Shown here: in pieces, positions 1 through 8,754 of the stretch
How the letters are laid out: each line of letters starts with the position of its first letter
How positions within the stretch are numbered: position 1 is the stretch's first letter
Assembly: GCA_017856815.1 (NCBI GenBank)
Contig: JAFMEI010000003.1
Coordinates: 1-40,594 of the forward strand
Source: Ilumatobacteraceae bacterium
GTDB lineage: Bacteria; Actinomycetota; Acidimicrobiia; Acidimicrobiales; Ilumatobacteraceae
Reading direction: 5' to 3'
DNA length: 40,594 bases
The notes under the pieces: model-generated
The model's input: only the letters and a program-made list of their open reading frames with translations
The model's database searches: none
What the model was told of the DNA's origin: nothing
Made by a program: the position numbers and the translations under genes

Positions 1-1
1 G

Positions 2-727
2 GGACGCGCACACGCGCAGTACTCCTCCCTGATGCACGAAGCAGCTCATCGACTCTTGTTTTCCAATAAGCGTGTCAATGACCGAGTTGGGCGATGGCTA
101 CTTGGGTATCCGGTCTTCATCTCAACCGATGCATACCGCCGCGCGCATATGGCACATCACCGTGAAGAGTTTGGTGCTGAAGAACCGGATATCCCGCTGT
201 ACGCGGGATATCCGATTTCGCGTGAAAGTTTTCGTCGCAAAGTGATTCGCGATTTGACTGGACAAACAGGTTGGACCATGTTGCGAGGTCAACTGCGTGC
301 ACTGCGTTCGCCTGATGTACGTGCGCGTCGCACCATGCAAAAGATGATCGGTGTACAAATAATCCTGTTCGCTGCATCAATTGCAATCGGTGCACCACTT
401 GCCTATCTGCTTCTTTGGGTTCTGCCGTGGTTCACAATCTGGCGGCTGATAAATCGTCTGCGAGCAATTGCCGAACACGGTGGGCTCCGCGCGGACCCTG
501 ACCGGCGCAACACCACACACTCCATAAAGCAGCATTGGTTGGCTCGTTTTTACATGGTTCCGTACAACATCGGATTCCACATTGCCCACCACGTGGATGC
601 TGGAATCCCATATCGTTCGCTGCCGCGATACCACCGCGCTATGTGCGCAACAGGATTCGTGACCGGAGCCTACGAATACCCGTCGTACACGGCCTTCTGG
701 CGCGCTGCGAGGGCGGGAAAGGCTTGA
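2..727 (+). CDS. Fatty acid desaturase family protein, 5'-truncated by window edge
   Basis: The frame is open upstream of the listed ATG (GRAHAQYSSLMHEAAH...). His-box-like motifs HEAAH, HMAHH and HIAHH; hydrophobic segment in the middle. Confidence 0.8.
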   Translation, partial: GRAHAQYSSLMHEAAHRLLFSNKRVNDRVGRWLLGYPVFISTDAYRRAHMAHHREEFGAEEPDIPLYAGYPISRESFRRKVIRDLTGQTGWTMLRGQLRALRSPDVRARRTMQKMIGVQIILFAASIAIGAPLAYLLLWVLPWFTIWRLINRLRAIAEHGGLRADPDRRNTTHSIKQHWLARFYMVPYNIGFHIAHHVDAGIPYRSLPRYHRAMCATGFVTGAYEYPSYTAFWRAARAGKA

Positions 728-756
728 AACAGCTGGATTTAGTGGATGTTGGATTT

Positions 757-774
757 GCACTATCGGCATAGTGC
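757..774. promoter_or_regulatory. Perfect inverted repeat GCACTAT-CGGC-ATAGTGC upstream of sufC1; putative operator
   Basis: 7-bp perfect arms with a 4-nt spacer, 31 bp upstream of the sufC1 GTG. The 13-mer GGATTTGCACTAT (751-763) recurs upstream of sufB (8677-8689). Confidence 0.6.
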
Positions 775-793
775 TATTTGGGTCACCCGAATC

Positions 794-799
794 TAGAAT
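794..799 (+). promoter_or_regulatory. Candidate -10 element TAGAAT for a leaderless sufC1 transcript
   Basis: TAGAAT followed by 6 nt and then the GTG start at 806. Confidence 0.45.
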
Positions 800-805
800 T
801 GATCC

Positions 806-1564
806 GTGCCTGAGTTGCTAAGCCTCGTTGACATCCACGCCAAACCCGCCAACCCCGATGCCGGTGGCGACGAGATTCTGCGTGGACTCAACCTCACCGT
901 GAACGTGGGTGAGGTCCACGCAATCATGGGCCCGAACGGCTGCGGAAAATCCACGCTCGCCTCCACTCTTTTGGCGTCACCCGAATATGAACTCACTTCG
1001 GGACGAATCGTCTACAAAGGCGAAGATGCCACCAAGTGGCCAACGGAAGAACGTGCGAAAAATGGCATGTTTCTCGCATTTCAGTATCCGCAAGAAATCG
1101 CTGGGGTGTCGGTCATTCAGTTTTTGCGCCAAGCCCTCTCGGCGCGCAAAGGAATCGATCTCTCGGTACTCGAACTCCGTCTTGCAGTAATGGACTGGAT
1201 GAAGCGTCTTGACATGGATTCGTCATTTGTGGATCGTTATCTCAACGAAGGTTTCTCAGGCGGCGAGAAAAAGCGTAATGAGATCATGCAGATGGCAATC
1301 CTCGAACCCGAGCTTGCGATTCTTGATGAAACCGATTCCGGGTTGGATATTGATGCACTTCGAGTGGTTGCCAAAGGTATCCGCGAGGTTCGTAAAGATC
1401 GCCCCGAGCTCGGCATCGTCATGATTACCCACTACCAGCGTCTTCTTGATGAAGTTCAGCCGGACTTCGTTCACATCATGGTGGATGGACGCATTGTTCA
1501 AAGTGGTGGCATGGAGTTAGTGGAAATTGTCGAACGATCCGGATACGACTCCTTCAGGGATTGA
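806..1564 (+). CDS. sufC: Fe-S cluster assembly ATPase SufC (paralog 1)
   Basis: ABC ATPase: Walker A GPNGCGKST, FQYP Q-loop, NEGFSGGEKKRNE signature, LAILDETDSGLD Walker B, ITHY switch His. Followed by sufS and sufU. Confidence 0.95.
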   Translation: MPELLSLVDIHAKPANPDAGGDEILRGLNLTVNVGEVHAIMGPNGCGKSTLASTLLASPEYELTSGRIVYKGEDATKWPTEERAKNGMFLAFQYPQEIAGVSVIQFLRQALSARKGIDLSVLELRLAVMDWMKRLDMDSSFVDRYLNEGFSGGEKKRNEIMQMAILEPELAILDETDSGLDIDALRVVAKGIREVRKDRPELGIVMITHYQRLLDEVQPDFVHIMVDGRIVQSGGMELVEIVERSGYDSFRD

Positions 1565-1568
1565 TGTC

Positions 1569-2801
1569 ATGACCTTTGATTCCTCAGTTGTCCGCCGTGA
1601 TTTTCCGGTACTTCAGCGCGTGATCAATGGAAAGCCACTCGTCTACCTTGACTCCGCTAACACCTCACAAAAACCAGACTCCGTAATCACGGCAATTGAT
1701 CACTTTCTTCGCAATTCCTACGGCCCAATTAATCGCAGTGCGTACTTGCTGGCTTCAGAAGCAACTGACGCTTACGAAGGGGCGCGAGCAAAGGTGCGGA
1801 AGTTCATCAACGCACCCCAGGTGCACGAGATCGTCTTCACAAAAAATGCCACAGAGGCGCTGAACCTCATTGCACGATCGTGGGGTGCGGCCAATCTTGG
1901 ATCCGGTGATGCAGTCGTTCTCACACACATGGAGCACCACGCCAACATCGTGCCGTGGCAGATGCTGGCTGCTGAAAAAGGATTTGAAATCCGCTGGATT
2001 CCATTGACCCCCGATGGCCAACTAGATCTGAGTGATCTCAATACCTTGCTTGATGGAGCAAAGGCCATTTCATTCACCGCGATGTCGAATGTCCTTGGCA
2101 CCATCACGCCGGTTGAGCAGATAGTGAGTGCAGCACATCGTGCGGGAGCGATCGCAATCGTTGATGCCTGCCAGTCGGTGCCACATATGCCTACTGATGT
2201 TCAAGCGTGGGATGCCGATTTTGTTGCCTTCTCATCGCACAAAATGTGTGGCCCATCTGGCATTGGCGTGCTCTGGGGGCGGGAGTCATTGCTTGACGCA
2301 ATGCCACCGTTTCTTGGTGGCGGCAACATGATTGCCGACGTAAAGCTTGAGGGATTCAAGTGTGCAGAACTACCAGCGAAGTTCGAAGCTGGCACCCCAC
2401 CAATCGTGGAGGCCGTAGGCCTTGGGGCGGCGGTTGACTATCTAACCTCGCTTGGCATGGAATCCGTTCGTGCCCATGAAGTTGAGATCACCGCATACGC
2501 AATGCGCTCGCTCAAGGACCGTTACGGGGAGCGCATCACTATTCATGGGCCCACAAGCCCAGCGTGTCGTGGGGCCACTCTGAGCATCGCGTTGGAGGGT
2601 GTCCACCCACATGACGTGAGCCAAATTCTCGACCAAGAAAACATCTGTGTACGTGCCGGACACCACTGCGCCAAGCCACTGATGCGTATCCTCGGAGTAA
2701 CCGCAACTGCGCGGGCAAGCTTCTATTTGTACAACACTGAATCGGACGCCGACATTCTCACCGACACACTTGTTGGTGCATTCGATCTCTTTGGAATGTG
2801 A
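1569..2801 (+). CDS. sufS: Cysteine desulfurase SufS
   Basis: RRDFPVLQRVINGKPLVYLDSANTSQKP N-terminus, THMEHHANIVPW, FSSHKMCGPSGIGVLWG (PLP Lys), RAGHHCAKPLM active-site Cys. The ORF-track start 1527 is a TTG inside sufC1; ATG 1569 is more likely. Confidence 0.95.
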   Translation: MTFDSSVVRRDFPVLQRVINGKPLVYLDSANTSQKPDSVITAIDHFLRNSYGPINRSAYLLASEATDAYEGARAKVRKFINAPQVHEIVFTKNATEALNLIARSWGAANLGSGDAVVLTHMEHHANIVPWQMLAAEKGFEIRWIPLTPDGQLDLSDLNTLLDGAKAISFTAMSNVLGTITPVEQIVSAAHRAGAIAIVDACQSVPHMPTDVQAWDADFVAFSSHKMCGPSGIGVLWGRESLLDAMPPFLGGGNMIADVKLEGFKCAELPAKFEAGTPPIVEAVGLGAAVDYLTSLGMESVRAHEVEITAYAMRSLKDRYGERITIHGPTSPACRGATLSIALEGVHPHDVSQILDQENICVRAGHHCAKPLMRILGVTATARASFYLYNTESDADILTDTLVGAFDLFGM

Positions 2802-2807
2802 GTTGAA

Positions 2808-3263
2808 ATGCCAGGACTAGAAGACCTCTACCGCGAGATCATCCTCGATCACTACCGCACACCGCGTAACCGTGGTGAACTCCCGCCTCCGGCACGCATG
2901 GCAGAGGGGCACAACCCGCTTTGTGGGGATGAGATTCATGTGTATCTCGATGTCCAAGGTGACACCATCGTTGATGTGAAGATTTCCGGGCAGGGATGTT
3001 CAATCAGCCAGAGCTCGGCATCCATGATGTCAGCAGCAGTAAAGGGCAAAGACATCAATGATGTGTTGGCGTTGGTCAAGCGCTTCAAACAAATGATGTC
3101 GATTGAGGAAGAGAACGCCGACACCACAGGTGAGATTGACACTTCAATAAAGCTCGGAGATCTCGAGGCGTTGCAGGGTGTGGTCAAGTTTCCGGTGCGC
3201 ATTAAGTGCGCAACGCTTGCTTGGAACACGCTTGTGCAAGCACTTGAATCGCCGGAGCGCTGA
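2808..3263 (+). CDS. sufU: SUF-system NifU-like scaffold SufU
   Basis: DLYREIILDHYRTPRNRG, NPLCGDEIHVYL, GQGCSISQSSASMM, IKCATLAW; directly after sufS. Confidence 0.93.
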   Translation: MPGLEDLYREIILDHYRTPRNRGELPPPARMAEGHNPLCGDEIHVYLDVQGDTIVDVKISGQGCSISQSSASMMSAAVKGKDINDVLALVKRFKQMMSIEEENADTTGEIDTSIKLGDLEALQGVVKFPVRIKCATLAWNTLVQALESPER

Positions 3264-3264
3264 G

Positions 3265-3954
3265 ATGTCTGAGTTGCACGAGCTCTCAACACTTCAAGAT
3301 CCAATTCATCCAGATGGCGAAGAATCTTGGGACCTTCTGCACACCAGGAATTACGTGGTTAAGTCATACGTGACCCCCGATAACAATTTCGTTTTCCGCG
3401 GCGCGGTCGCTGATGACAAACCGGGAGAGTTGTACCTGCTTGAAGATCCCGAAGGTATGCGGTTACACCACATGGTTGTAGACCTTTTTGTGAACCGTTC
3501 CACTTTGGAGATTTCCGATGTCAAAGTCACTTTTCGTGCATACCCAGGGGTTGGGTGCCCTGCAATTGCCGAAAAATACAAAGAGCTCATTGGCACCAAC
3601 TTGAGTCGAGGTTTCAGCAAGAAAGTGCGTGAGACCTTCGGGGGCCCAAACGGTTGCTCTCACACCACCGCATTGCTATTGGCAATGGCGCCTGTAAGTG
3701 TGCAAACGATGTTCTCCGGCCGGTATTACGACCTGCGCAATGCATCCGATGAAGATCGTGCACAAGTTGCGGGCGTAGGTAGACAGAATCTTGCGCGCCT
3801 AAATGCCAACACATGTCACGTCTGGGCCGAAGGTGGTGAAGTGCTGGCTGGTGCTCGGGAAGGGGTACCTGTAGCAGCTCCGCTTCCTGTGCAACTCCGC
3901 TGTAAATCATTGGGCATAGACCCAAGCGCGTGGATCAAACGGGTGGCAGAATAG
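3265..3954 (+). CDS. DUF2889 family protein
   Basis: GCPAIAEKYKELIG...GFSKKVRETFGGPNGCSHTTALLLAMAP resembles the DUF2889 core. ATG at 3265 directly follows the sufU stop; the ORF-track N-terminus 3178 lies inside sufU. Confidence 0.7.
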   Translation: MSELHELSTLQDPIHPDGEESWDLLHTRNYVVKSYVTPDNNFVFRGAVADDKPGELYLLEDPEGMRLHHMVVDLFVNRSTLEISDVKVTFRAYPGVGCPAIAEKYKELIGTNLSRGFSKKVRETFGGPNGCSHTTALLLAMAPVSVQTMFSGRYYDLRNASDEDRAQVAGVGRQNLARLNANTCHVWAEGGEVLAGAREGVPVAAPLPVQLRCKSLGIDPSAWIKRVAE

Positions 3955-3961
3955 CAACACG

Positions 3962-4795
3962 ATGAAACTCCCCCGTTTGAGTCAGTTGGCAATGGCGTCA
4001 GTGCTGTTGGTGGCACCTTTCGCCCATGCCGCTCAAGCAGCATCGCCCGAATCACTACCGACTTATCGGAACTTACGTGCTGTGCGCAACATGGACATCG
4101 TTCGAACTCTCGATCGCAAAAGTCTTTTCATCTCTGCTGACCCCGTTGACACTGCGGTCAAGTATCAACTCAATTACAACGGCAAAAAGATTTACGAAGG
4201 ACGCAAGCCGCAATACACGGACACAAATCGCGCACTGGGCGTAGGCACTCACGTCTACTCAATGGTCGCAATCAACGCCTCAGGCGAGCGGACCACCCCC
4301 AATGTTGCTGCCTACACTGTGGATCCGTTTCCGACCATATTGCCCCCAATATCCGATTCAGTTGTTGGTGCAGTTCGAGTAGATCTTTCCGAACAGTTGG
4401 TCTACGTATTTGATGACCGAGCAATCTTTCCGCGATTGCTTGCCACTATTCAGATGTCGTCAGGCACTGGCTCAAAAGGCAGGCCCGGCAGCACGCCAAC
4501 TGGCACCTTCAATGTGTGGTCCGGCGATCGCGGGCGTAGCGAACGCGCACGATTCAGTTCCACTGAGTGCATGGACCACATGGTGCGCTTCACCATCGGC
4601 TTTGGCGGAGGCAACATTGGATTCCACTCGATTCCGTATCGCTGTGGATCAAGCCCAAAGCAATATCTGAGCAATGCAAGTGAGTATCTCGGTATCGCGC
4701 CTTCGTCACATGGATGCATTCGTCTTAATGACTATGCAGCTGCCTGGCTGTTTAGGAATATCGCCGAAGGCGCACGCGTAAGCGTTATTGATTGA
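3962..4795 (+). CDS. Secreted L,D-transpeptidase (YkuD domain)
   Basis: N-terminal signal peptide (LAMASVLLVAPFAHAAQA); C-terminal IGFHS...SSHGCIRLND catalytic Cys motif. Confidence 0.88.
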   Translation: MKLPRLSQLAMASVLLVAPFAHAAQAASPESLPTYRNLRAVRNMDIVRTLDRKSLFISADPVDTAVKYQLNYNGKKIYEGRKPQYTDTNRALGVGTHVYSMVAINASGERTTPNVAAYTVDPFPTILPPISDSVVGAVRVDLSEQLVYVFDDRAIFPRLLATIQMSSGTGSKGRPGSTPTGTFNVWSGDRGRSERARFSSTECMDHMVRFTIGFGGGNIGFHSIPYRCGSSPKQYLSNASEYLGIAPSSHGCIRLNDYAAAWLFRNIAEGARVSVID

Positions 4796-4798
4796 GCG

Positions 4799-5527
4799 TT
4801 ACCCGCTGAACGCGGCGTAACCGTCTGCTTCAAGACGATCTGCCAGTTCTGGGCCACCGCTTTCAACAATGCGGCCCTTAACCAAGATGTGCACAAAGTC
4901 TGGTTTCAGATCTTCGAGAAGCCGCGCGTAGTGGGTAACCACAATGGCCCCGAGGGAGTCCTCATTCGTTGCATCTTCAACGCGACGAGCACAGTCTCGA
5001 AGTGCGTCAACATCAAGGCCTGAGTCAAGCTCGTCGAGAATCGCAAACTTCGGCTTCAATAGCGCTAGTTGCATGGTCTCATTGCGCTTCTTCTCACCAC
5101 CCGAGAGATCTACGTTGACAGCGCGTTGGACCAAACGCGGATCAAAGTTGATGCGTTCTGCTTCGGCCACCACTGCACCAGCGAGTTCAGTTGTTGAGCG
5201 ACCACGCGCACGCCAAGCCTGTTCAATGAGCTCATCAACGTGCACACCAGGCACTTCGGTTGGGTATTGCATAACGAGATGGAGTCCAGCCACCGCGCGT
5301 TGCCAGGTTGGCATCGCAAGAAGATCGACACCGTCCAACTCGACCGAACCAGACGTGACCTCATACCCGCGTTTACCCATTAGCACGGCAGAAAAAGTTG
5401 ACTTACCCGCACCATTCGGGCCCATGATCGCATGGACTTCCCCCGAGCGAACCGTGAGGTTCATGCCCGTGAGAATTTCCTTACCTGCAACTGTTGCGCG
5501 CAGATTTCGAATTTCAAGCACACTCAC
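4799..5527 (-). CDS. sufC: Fe-S cluster assembly ATPase SufC (paralog 2)
   Basis: Walker A GPNGAGKST, MQYP Q-loop, NVDLSGGEKKRNE, FAILDELDSGLDVDAL, VVTHY; follows sufB, sufD and the Rieske gene. Confidence 0.94.
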   Translation of the reverse strand: MSVLEIRNLRATVAGKEILTGMNLTVRSGEVHAIMGPNGAGKSTFSAVLMGKRGYEVTSGSVELDGVDLLAMPTWQRAVAGLHLVMQYPTEVPGVHVDELIEQAWRARGRSTTELAGAVVAEAERINFDPRLVQRAVNVDLSGGEKKRNETMQLALLKPKFAILDELDSGLDVDALRDCARRVEDATNEDSLGAIVVTHYARLLEDLKPDFVHILVKGRIVESGGPELADRLEADGYAAFSG

Positions 5528-5841
5528 GATTCGACCTCCACAACAACTTCCCCATTGACAACCCTGGCCACAAATACCCGAACGGGCTGAGTGGCAGGAA
5601 GCGAATTGGGTACTCCAGTACGGAGATCAAAGGCACTTCCATGACGCGGACACTCAAGCGCGCATTCATCGTCCCAAACCGTGCCATCCGATAGTGAAAC
5701 ATTTGCGTGTGAACACACATCGCCAATTGCGTAAACCGCATCATCAATACGCACAATCGCCACGGCCACGTCTCCGACAAGAGCTTTGCGTGCTTCCCCA
5801 TGCTTCCAGTCTTCGAAACGACCGACAACAACGCTGCTCAT
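5524..5841 (-). CDS. Rieske [2Fe-2S] ferredoxin-like protein in suf operon
   Basis: CSHANVSLSDG...ECPRHGSAFDLRTG Rieske ligand motif (C-x-H ... C-x2-H); overlaps sufC2 and sufD by 4 bp each. Confidence 0.9.
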   Translation of the reverse strand: MSSVVVGRFEDWKHGEARKALVGDVAVAIVRIDDAVYAIGDVCSHANVSLSDGTVWDDECALECPRHGSAFDLRTGVPNSLPATQPVRVFVARVVNGEVVVEVES

Positions 5842-6899
5842 TCGCTACCCACCGTTTCGCTTGCGGCCAGCTTTGCCACCACACGGTCATACAGCTCGGC
5901 TGCGAGAACTTTATTCGGCAGTCGTTCGAGCACTTCGTTGAAAAAACCGAGAACCACTAGTCGTTCAGCGGTTGCTGGCTCGATACCACGGCTCTCAAGA
6001 TAAAAGCGTTGATCGTCATCAATTGGACCCACTGTGCTCGCATGGCTGCACTTAACTTCATTGGTCTCAATGTCGAGATTTGGAACGCTCTCGGCCCACG
6101 CACCTTCAGAAAGTGTGAGGTTGCGATTGGTTTGATAGGCCTCGGAACCCCGTGCATGCGGATGGATCTTGATCAAGCCGGTGTACACACTCTTTGACTT
6201 GCCAGCAACTGCCCCTTTAAACAAAAGGTCACTGTGGGTGCGTGGCGCTACATGCTCTTGGGTCGTGCGGAAGTCATGCATTTGCGTTCCGTCGGCAAAA
6301 TACAGAGCGACTTGCTGAGCTGAAGCACCTTGACCCACGAGGCGGCACTCGGTGCGCACTCGGGCATAGTCACCTCCCAAGGCAACAACAGAGAGATTTA
6401 GATTCGAATCTCTCTCTCCTTCGGCTTCTTGATGGGCGATCATCCAGGTTGTTGCACTGAGTTCATTAACCGCAAGGTATGAAACCCGTGCCGCTTGTGC
6501 AGCACGCACATCGAGCACTGGAATGACCAGCGCCTTGACACCATCTGCGGAGACAAATCTCTCAACTACAGATACCTCAGAATTTTCTCCAGCTTCAATA
6601 ACCACACGCGGGCAATAAAGTGCACCGCTGGCATCAAAGCGATGGATGATCTCAACTACACCACCAGCATGAGACTTGGGCACCCGAATTACGATCGCCT
6701 CTGAATTTTCAAGGTTTGTCTGAGTGAACACATCCTCGTGTTTGAGAACACTTGCTTCAGATGACTGCACCAGAATCGCTGGATCGCCAACCACCTGAGT
6801 TGTACAGCGCTGAGGTGAAAAAGCACCGAGATCGAGGTCGTCGATTCGGCTGTAGCGCCAAATCTCTTCCTCAGTTGTGGGCAATGCGAGCGTGGTCAT
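5838..6899 (-). CDS. sufD: Fe-S cluster assembly protein SufD
   Basis: SufD core: HPHARGSEAYQTNRNLTLSEGAWAESVPNLDIETNEVKCSHASTVGPIDDDQRFYLESRGIEPATAERLVVLGFF. Confidence 0.93.
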   Translation of the reverse strand: MTTLALPTTEEEIWRYSRIDDLDLGAFSPQRCTTQVVGDPAILVQSSEASVLKHEDVFTQTNLENSEAIVIRVPKSHAGGVVEIIHRFDASGALYCPRVVIEAGENSEVSVVERFVSADGVKALVIPVLDVRAAQAARVSYLAVNELSATTWMIAHQEAEGERDSNLNLSVVALGGDYARVRTECRLVGQGASAQQVALYFADGTQMHDFRTTQEHVAPRTHSDLLFKGAVAGKSKSVYTGLIKIHPHARGSEAYQTNRNLTLSEGAWAESVPNLDIETNEVKCSHASTVGPIDDDQRFYLESRGIEPATAERLVVLGFFNEVLERLPNKVLAAELYDRVVAKLAASETVGSE

Positions 6900-7243
6900 G
6901 GCCCCTGCTTTCTTTTACCGAATGGCCAACGGCGCTTCTTGGCTTCGGGCTGTTTCCATTCTTCGAGCACCGAAGCCCCGATTGAATTGATGATGTCTTC
7001 GGCTTCATCCAAAATCGCAGCGGCACTTCCATCGTCGAGGCCTGGTGGTTCTTCTGGAGTCTTTGGCGTGACAAGGGAACCGTAGGTCCAGTTAGCGTCA
7101 ACCAAGCGGCGCTCGAAACCTGAACAGGGTTCGGGGCAGCGCCAAGGTGCCTCCGGTGCGAGGTCGAGATTGCACTTGCGAACGGTTTCACCATTGGCAT
7201 AAGTGCGGCTCTCGAAGTTCTTGCACTCCACTCGCATTGGCAT
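6896..7243 (-). CDS. Uncharacterised small protein with four N-terminal cysteines, between sufB and sufD
   Basis: ATG overlaps the sufB stop (TGATG), and its own end overlaps the sufD start by 4 bp. Protein starts MPMRVECKNFESRTYANGETVRKCNLDLAPEAPWRCPEPCSGFERR. The ORF track extends it to 7288, inside sufB. Confidence 0.75.
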   Translation of the reverse strand: MPMRVECKNFESRTYANGETVRKCNLDLAPEAPWRCPEPCSGFERRLVDANWTYGSLVTPKTPEEPPGLDDGSAAAILDEAEDIINSIGASVLEEWKQPEAKKRRWPFGKRKQGP

Positions 7244-8643
7244 CAGCCAACCGAACCTTCCATCTGGAGCTCGATCAGGCGGCTCCACTCCACTGCGTAT
7301 TCCATTGGCAAAGTACGGGTAACGGGCTCAATGAATCCGTTAACCACCATGCTCATCGCTTGTTCTTGTGAGAGTCCGCGGCTTTGGAGGTAGAACAACT
7401 GCTCATCGGCAATCTTGGACACGGTTGCTTCATGACCAATCTGAGCATCGCGTTCTCCGACTTCCATGTAAGGCAGCGTGCGACTCTCACTTTCCTCATC
7501 AAGGATCAGTGCGTCACATTGCACGTGGCTCTTGCAGCCGTAAGCACCTTCATCAACTCGAACGAGTCCGCGGTAGGTGGTGATACCACCATCTTTGGAA
7601 ATCGACTTGGAAACTATCTTCGACGAAGTCTCAGGAGCAGCGTGCACCATCTTGGCTCCAGCGTCTTGATGCTGACCAGCTCCGGCGTAAGCCACCGAAA
7701 GAACTTCACCTGTTGCCTTTGGACCAACCAAGTACACCGCTGGGTACTTCATCGTGAGCTTGGAGCCGATGTTGCCATCGATCCATTCCATGTGACCTTC
7801 TGCTTCAACACGCGCACGCTTCGTTACGAGGTTGTACACGTTCGGTGACCAGTTCTGAATTGTTGTGTAAGTGACACGTGCGCTTGGCTTGACAACAATC
7901 TCGACCACTGCTGAATGCAATGAGTCACTGGTGTATACAGGAGCCGAACAGCCTTCGATGTAATGCACCTTTGAGCCCTCATCGGCAATGATCAGTGTGC
8001 GCTCGAACTGTCCCGCATTTTCGGAATTGATTCGGAAGTACGCCTGCAACGGCATCTCGCACTCAACTCCTGGCGGTACGTAAATGAACGATCCACCAGA
8101 CCAAACCGAGGTGTTAAGGGCGGCGAACTTGTTGTCTCCAGGTGGAATTACCGTGCCGAAGTACTGCTTTACAAGATCGGGATACTCGCGCAAGGCGGTG
8201 TCCATGTCGCAGAACAGAATTCCCTGCTTCTCCAGATCTTCGCGGTTGCGGTGGAAAACCACTTCACTTTCGTATTGCGCAGTGACACCAGCAAGGTACT
8301 TGCGTTCCGCCTCGGGGATGCCGAGCTTTTCGTATGTGGCCTTCATCTGCTCGGGCAAGTCGTCCCATTCGTCCACCTGCTCGGTAGCTGGCTTCAGGTA
8401 GTAGAAGATGTCCTGGAAGTCGATGTCGGGCATGTTCGCGGCGAACCACGGTGCCATTGGCTTCTTTTCAAAAACATTGAAACTGCGCAACCGCATTTTG
8501 CGCATCCACTCGGGTTCGCCCTTCCACCACGAGATCTGGTCAACTACTCCCTCGTTCAAGCCCTTCTGTGGGTCAAAGGCGTACTCGACTTCGTCACTCC
8601 AACCGAGTTGGTACTTACTGAGATCGAGGTCAAAGGTGCTCAT
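7243..8643 (-). CDS. sufB: Fe-S cluster assembly protein SufB
   Basis: SufB signature regions: GSFIYVPPGVECEMPLQAYFRINSENAGQFERTLIIADEGSKVHYIEGCSAP, YGCKSHVQCDALILDEESESRTLPYMEVGERDAQIGHEATVSKIADEQLFYLQSRGLS. Confidence 0.97.
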   Translation of the reverse strand: MSTFDLDLSKYQLGWSDEVEYAFDPQKGLNEGVVDQISWWKGEPEWMRKMRLRSFNVFEKKPMAPWFAANMPDIDFQDIFYYLKPATEQVDEWDDLPEQMKATYEKLGIPEAERKYLAGVTAQYESEVVFHRNREDLEKQGILFCDMDTALREYPDLVKQYFGTVIPPGDNKFAALNTSVWSGGSFIYVPPGVECEMPLQAYFRINSENAGQFERTLIIADEGSKVHYIEGCSAPVYTSDSLHSAVVEIVVKPSARVTYTTIQNWSPNVYNLVTKRARVEAEGHMEWIDGNIGSKLTMKYPAVYLVGPKATGEVLSVAYAGAGQHQDAGAKMVHAAPETSSKIVSKSISKDGGITTYRGLVRVDEGAYGCKSHVQCDALILDEESESRTLPYMEVGERDAQIGHEATVSKIADEQLFYLQSRGLSQEQAMSMVVNGFIEPVTRTLPMEYAVEWSRLIELQMEGSVG

Positions 8644-8674
8644 TCGGGCTCCAAACGGGCTTGTTCCAAGGGGT

Positions 8675-8708
8675 TGGGATTTGCACTATGACGATAGTGG
8701 GAATCCCA
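8675..8708. promoter_or_regulatory. Extended palindrome TGGGATT-tg-CACTAT-gacg-ATAGTG-gg-AATCCCA between sufB and ychF; putative operator
   Basis: Inner 6-bp arms (8684-8689/8694-8699) and outer 7-bp arms (8675-8681/8702-8708) share one centre at 8691.5. It shares GGATTTGCACTAT with the site upstream of sufC1. Confidence 0.65.
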
Positions 8709-8754
8709 CAGAAAGGCTACTTCTGGGGCTTTCCAACTAGCCTGAAGCCCTCTT

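Noticed and set aside
4944-5558. 204-aa plus-strand ORF opposite sufC2
   Set aside because: Antisense to an intact SufC with all ABC motifs; low-complexity shadow translation.
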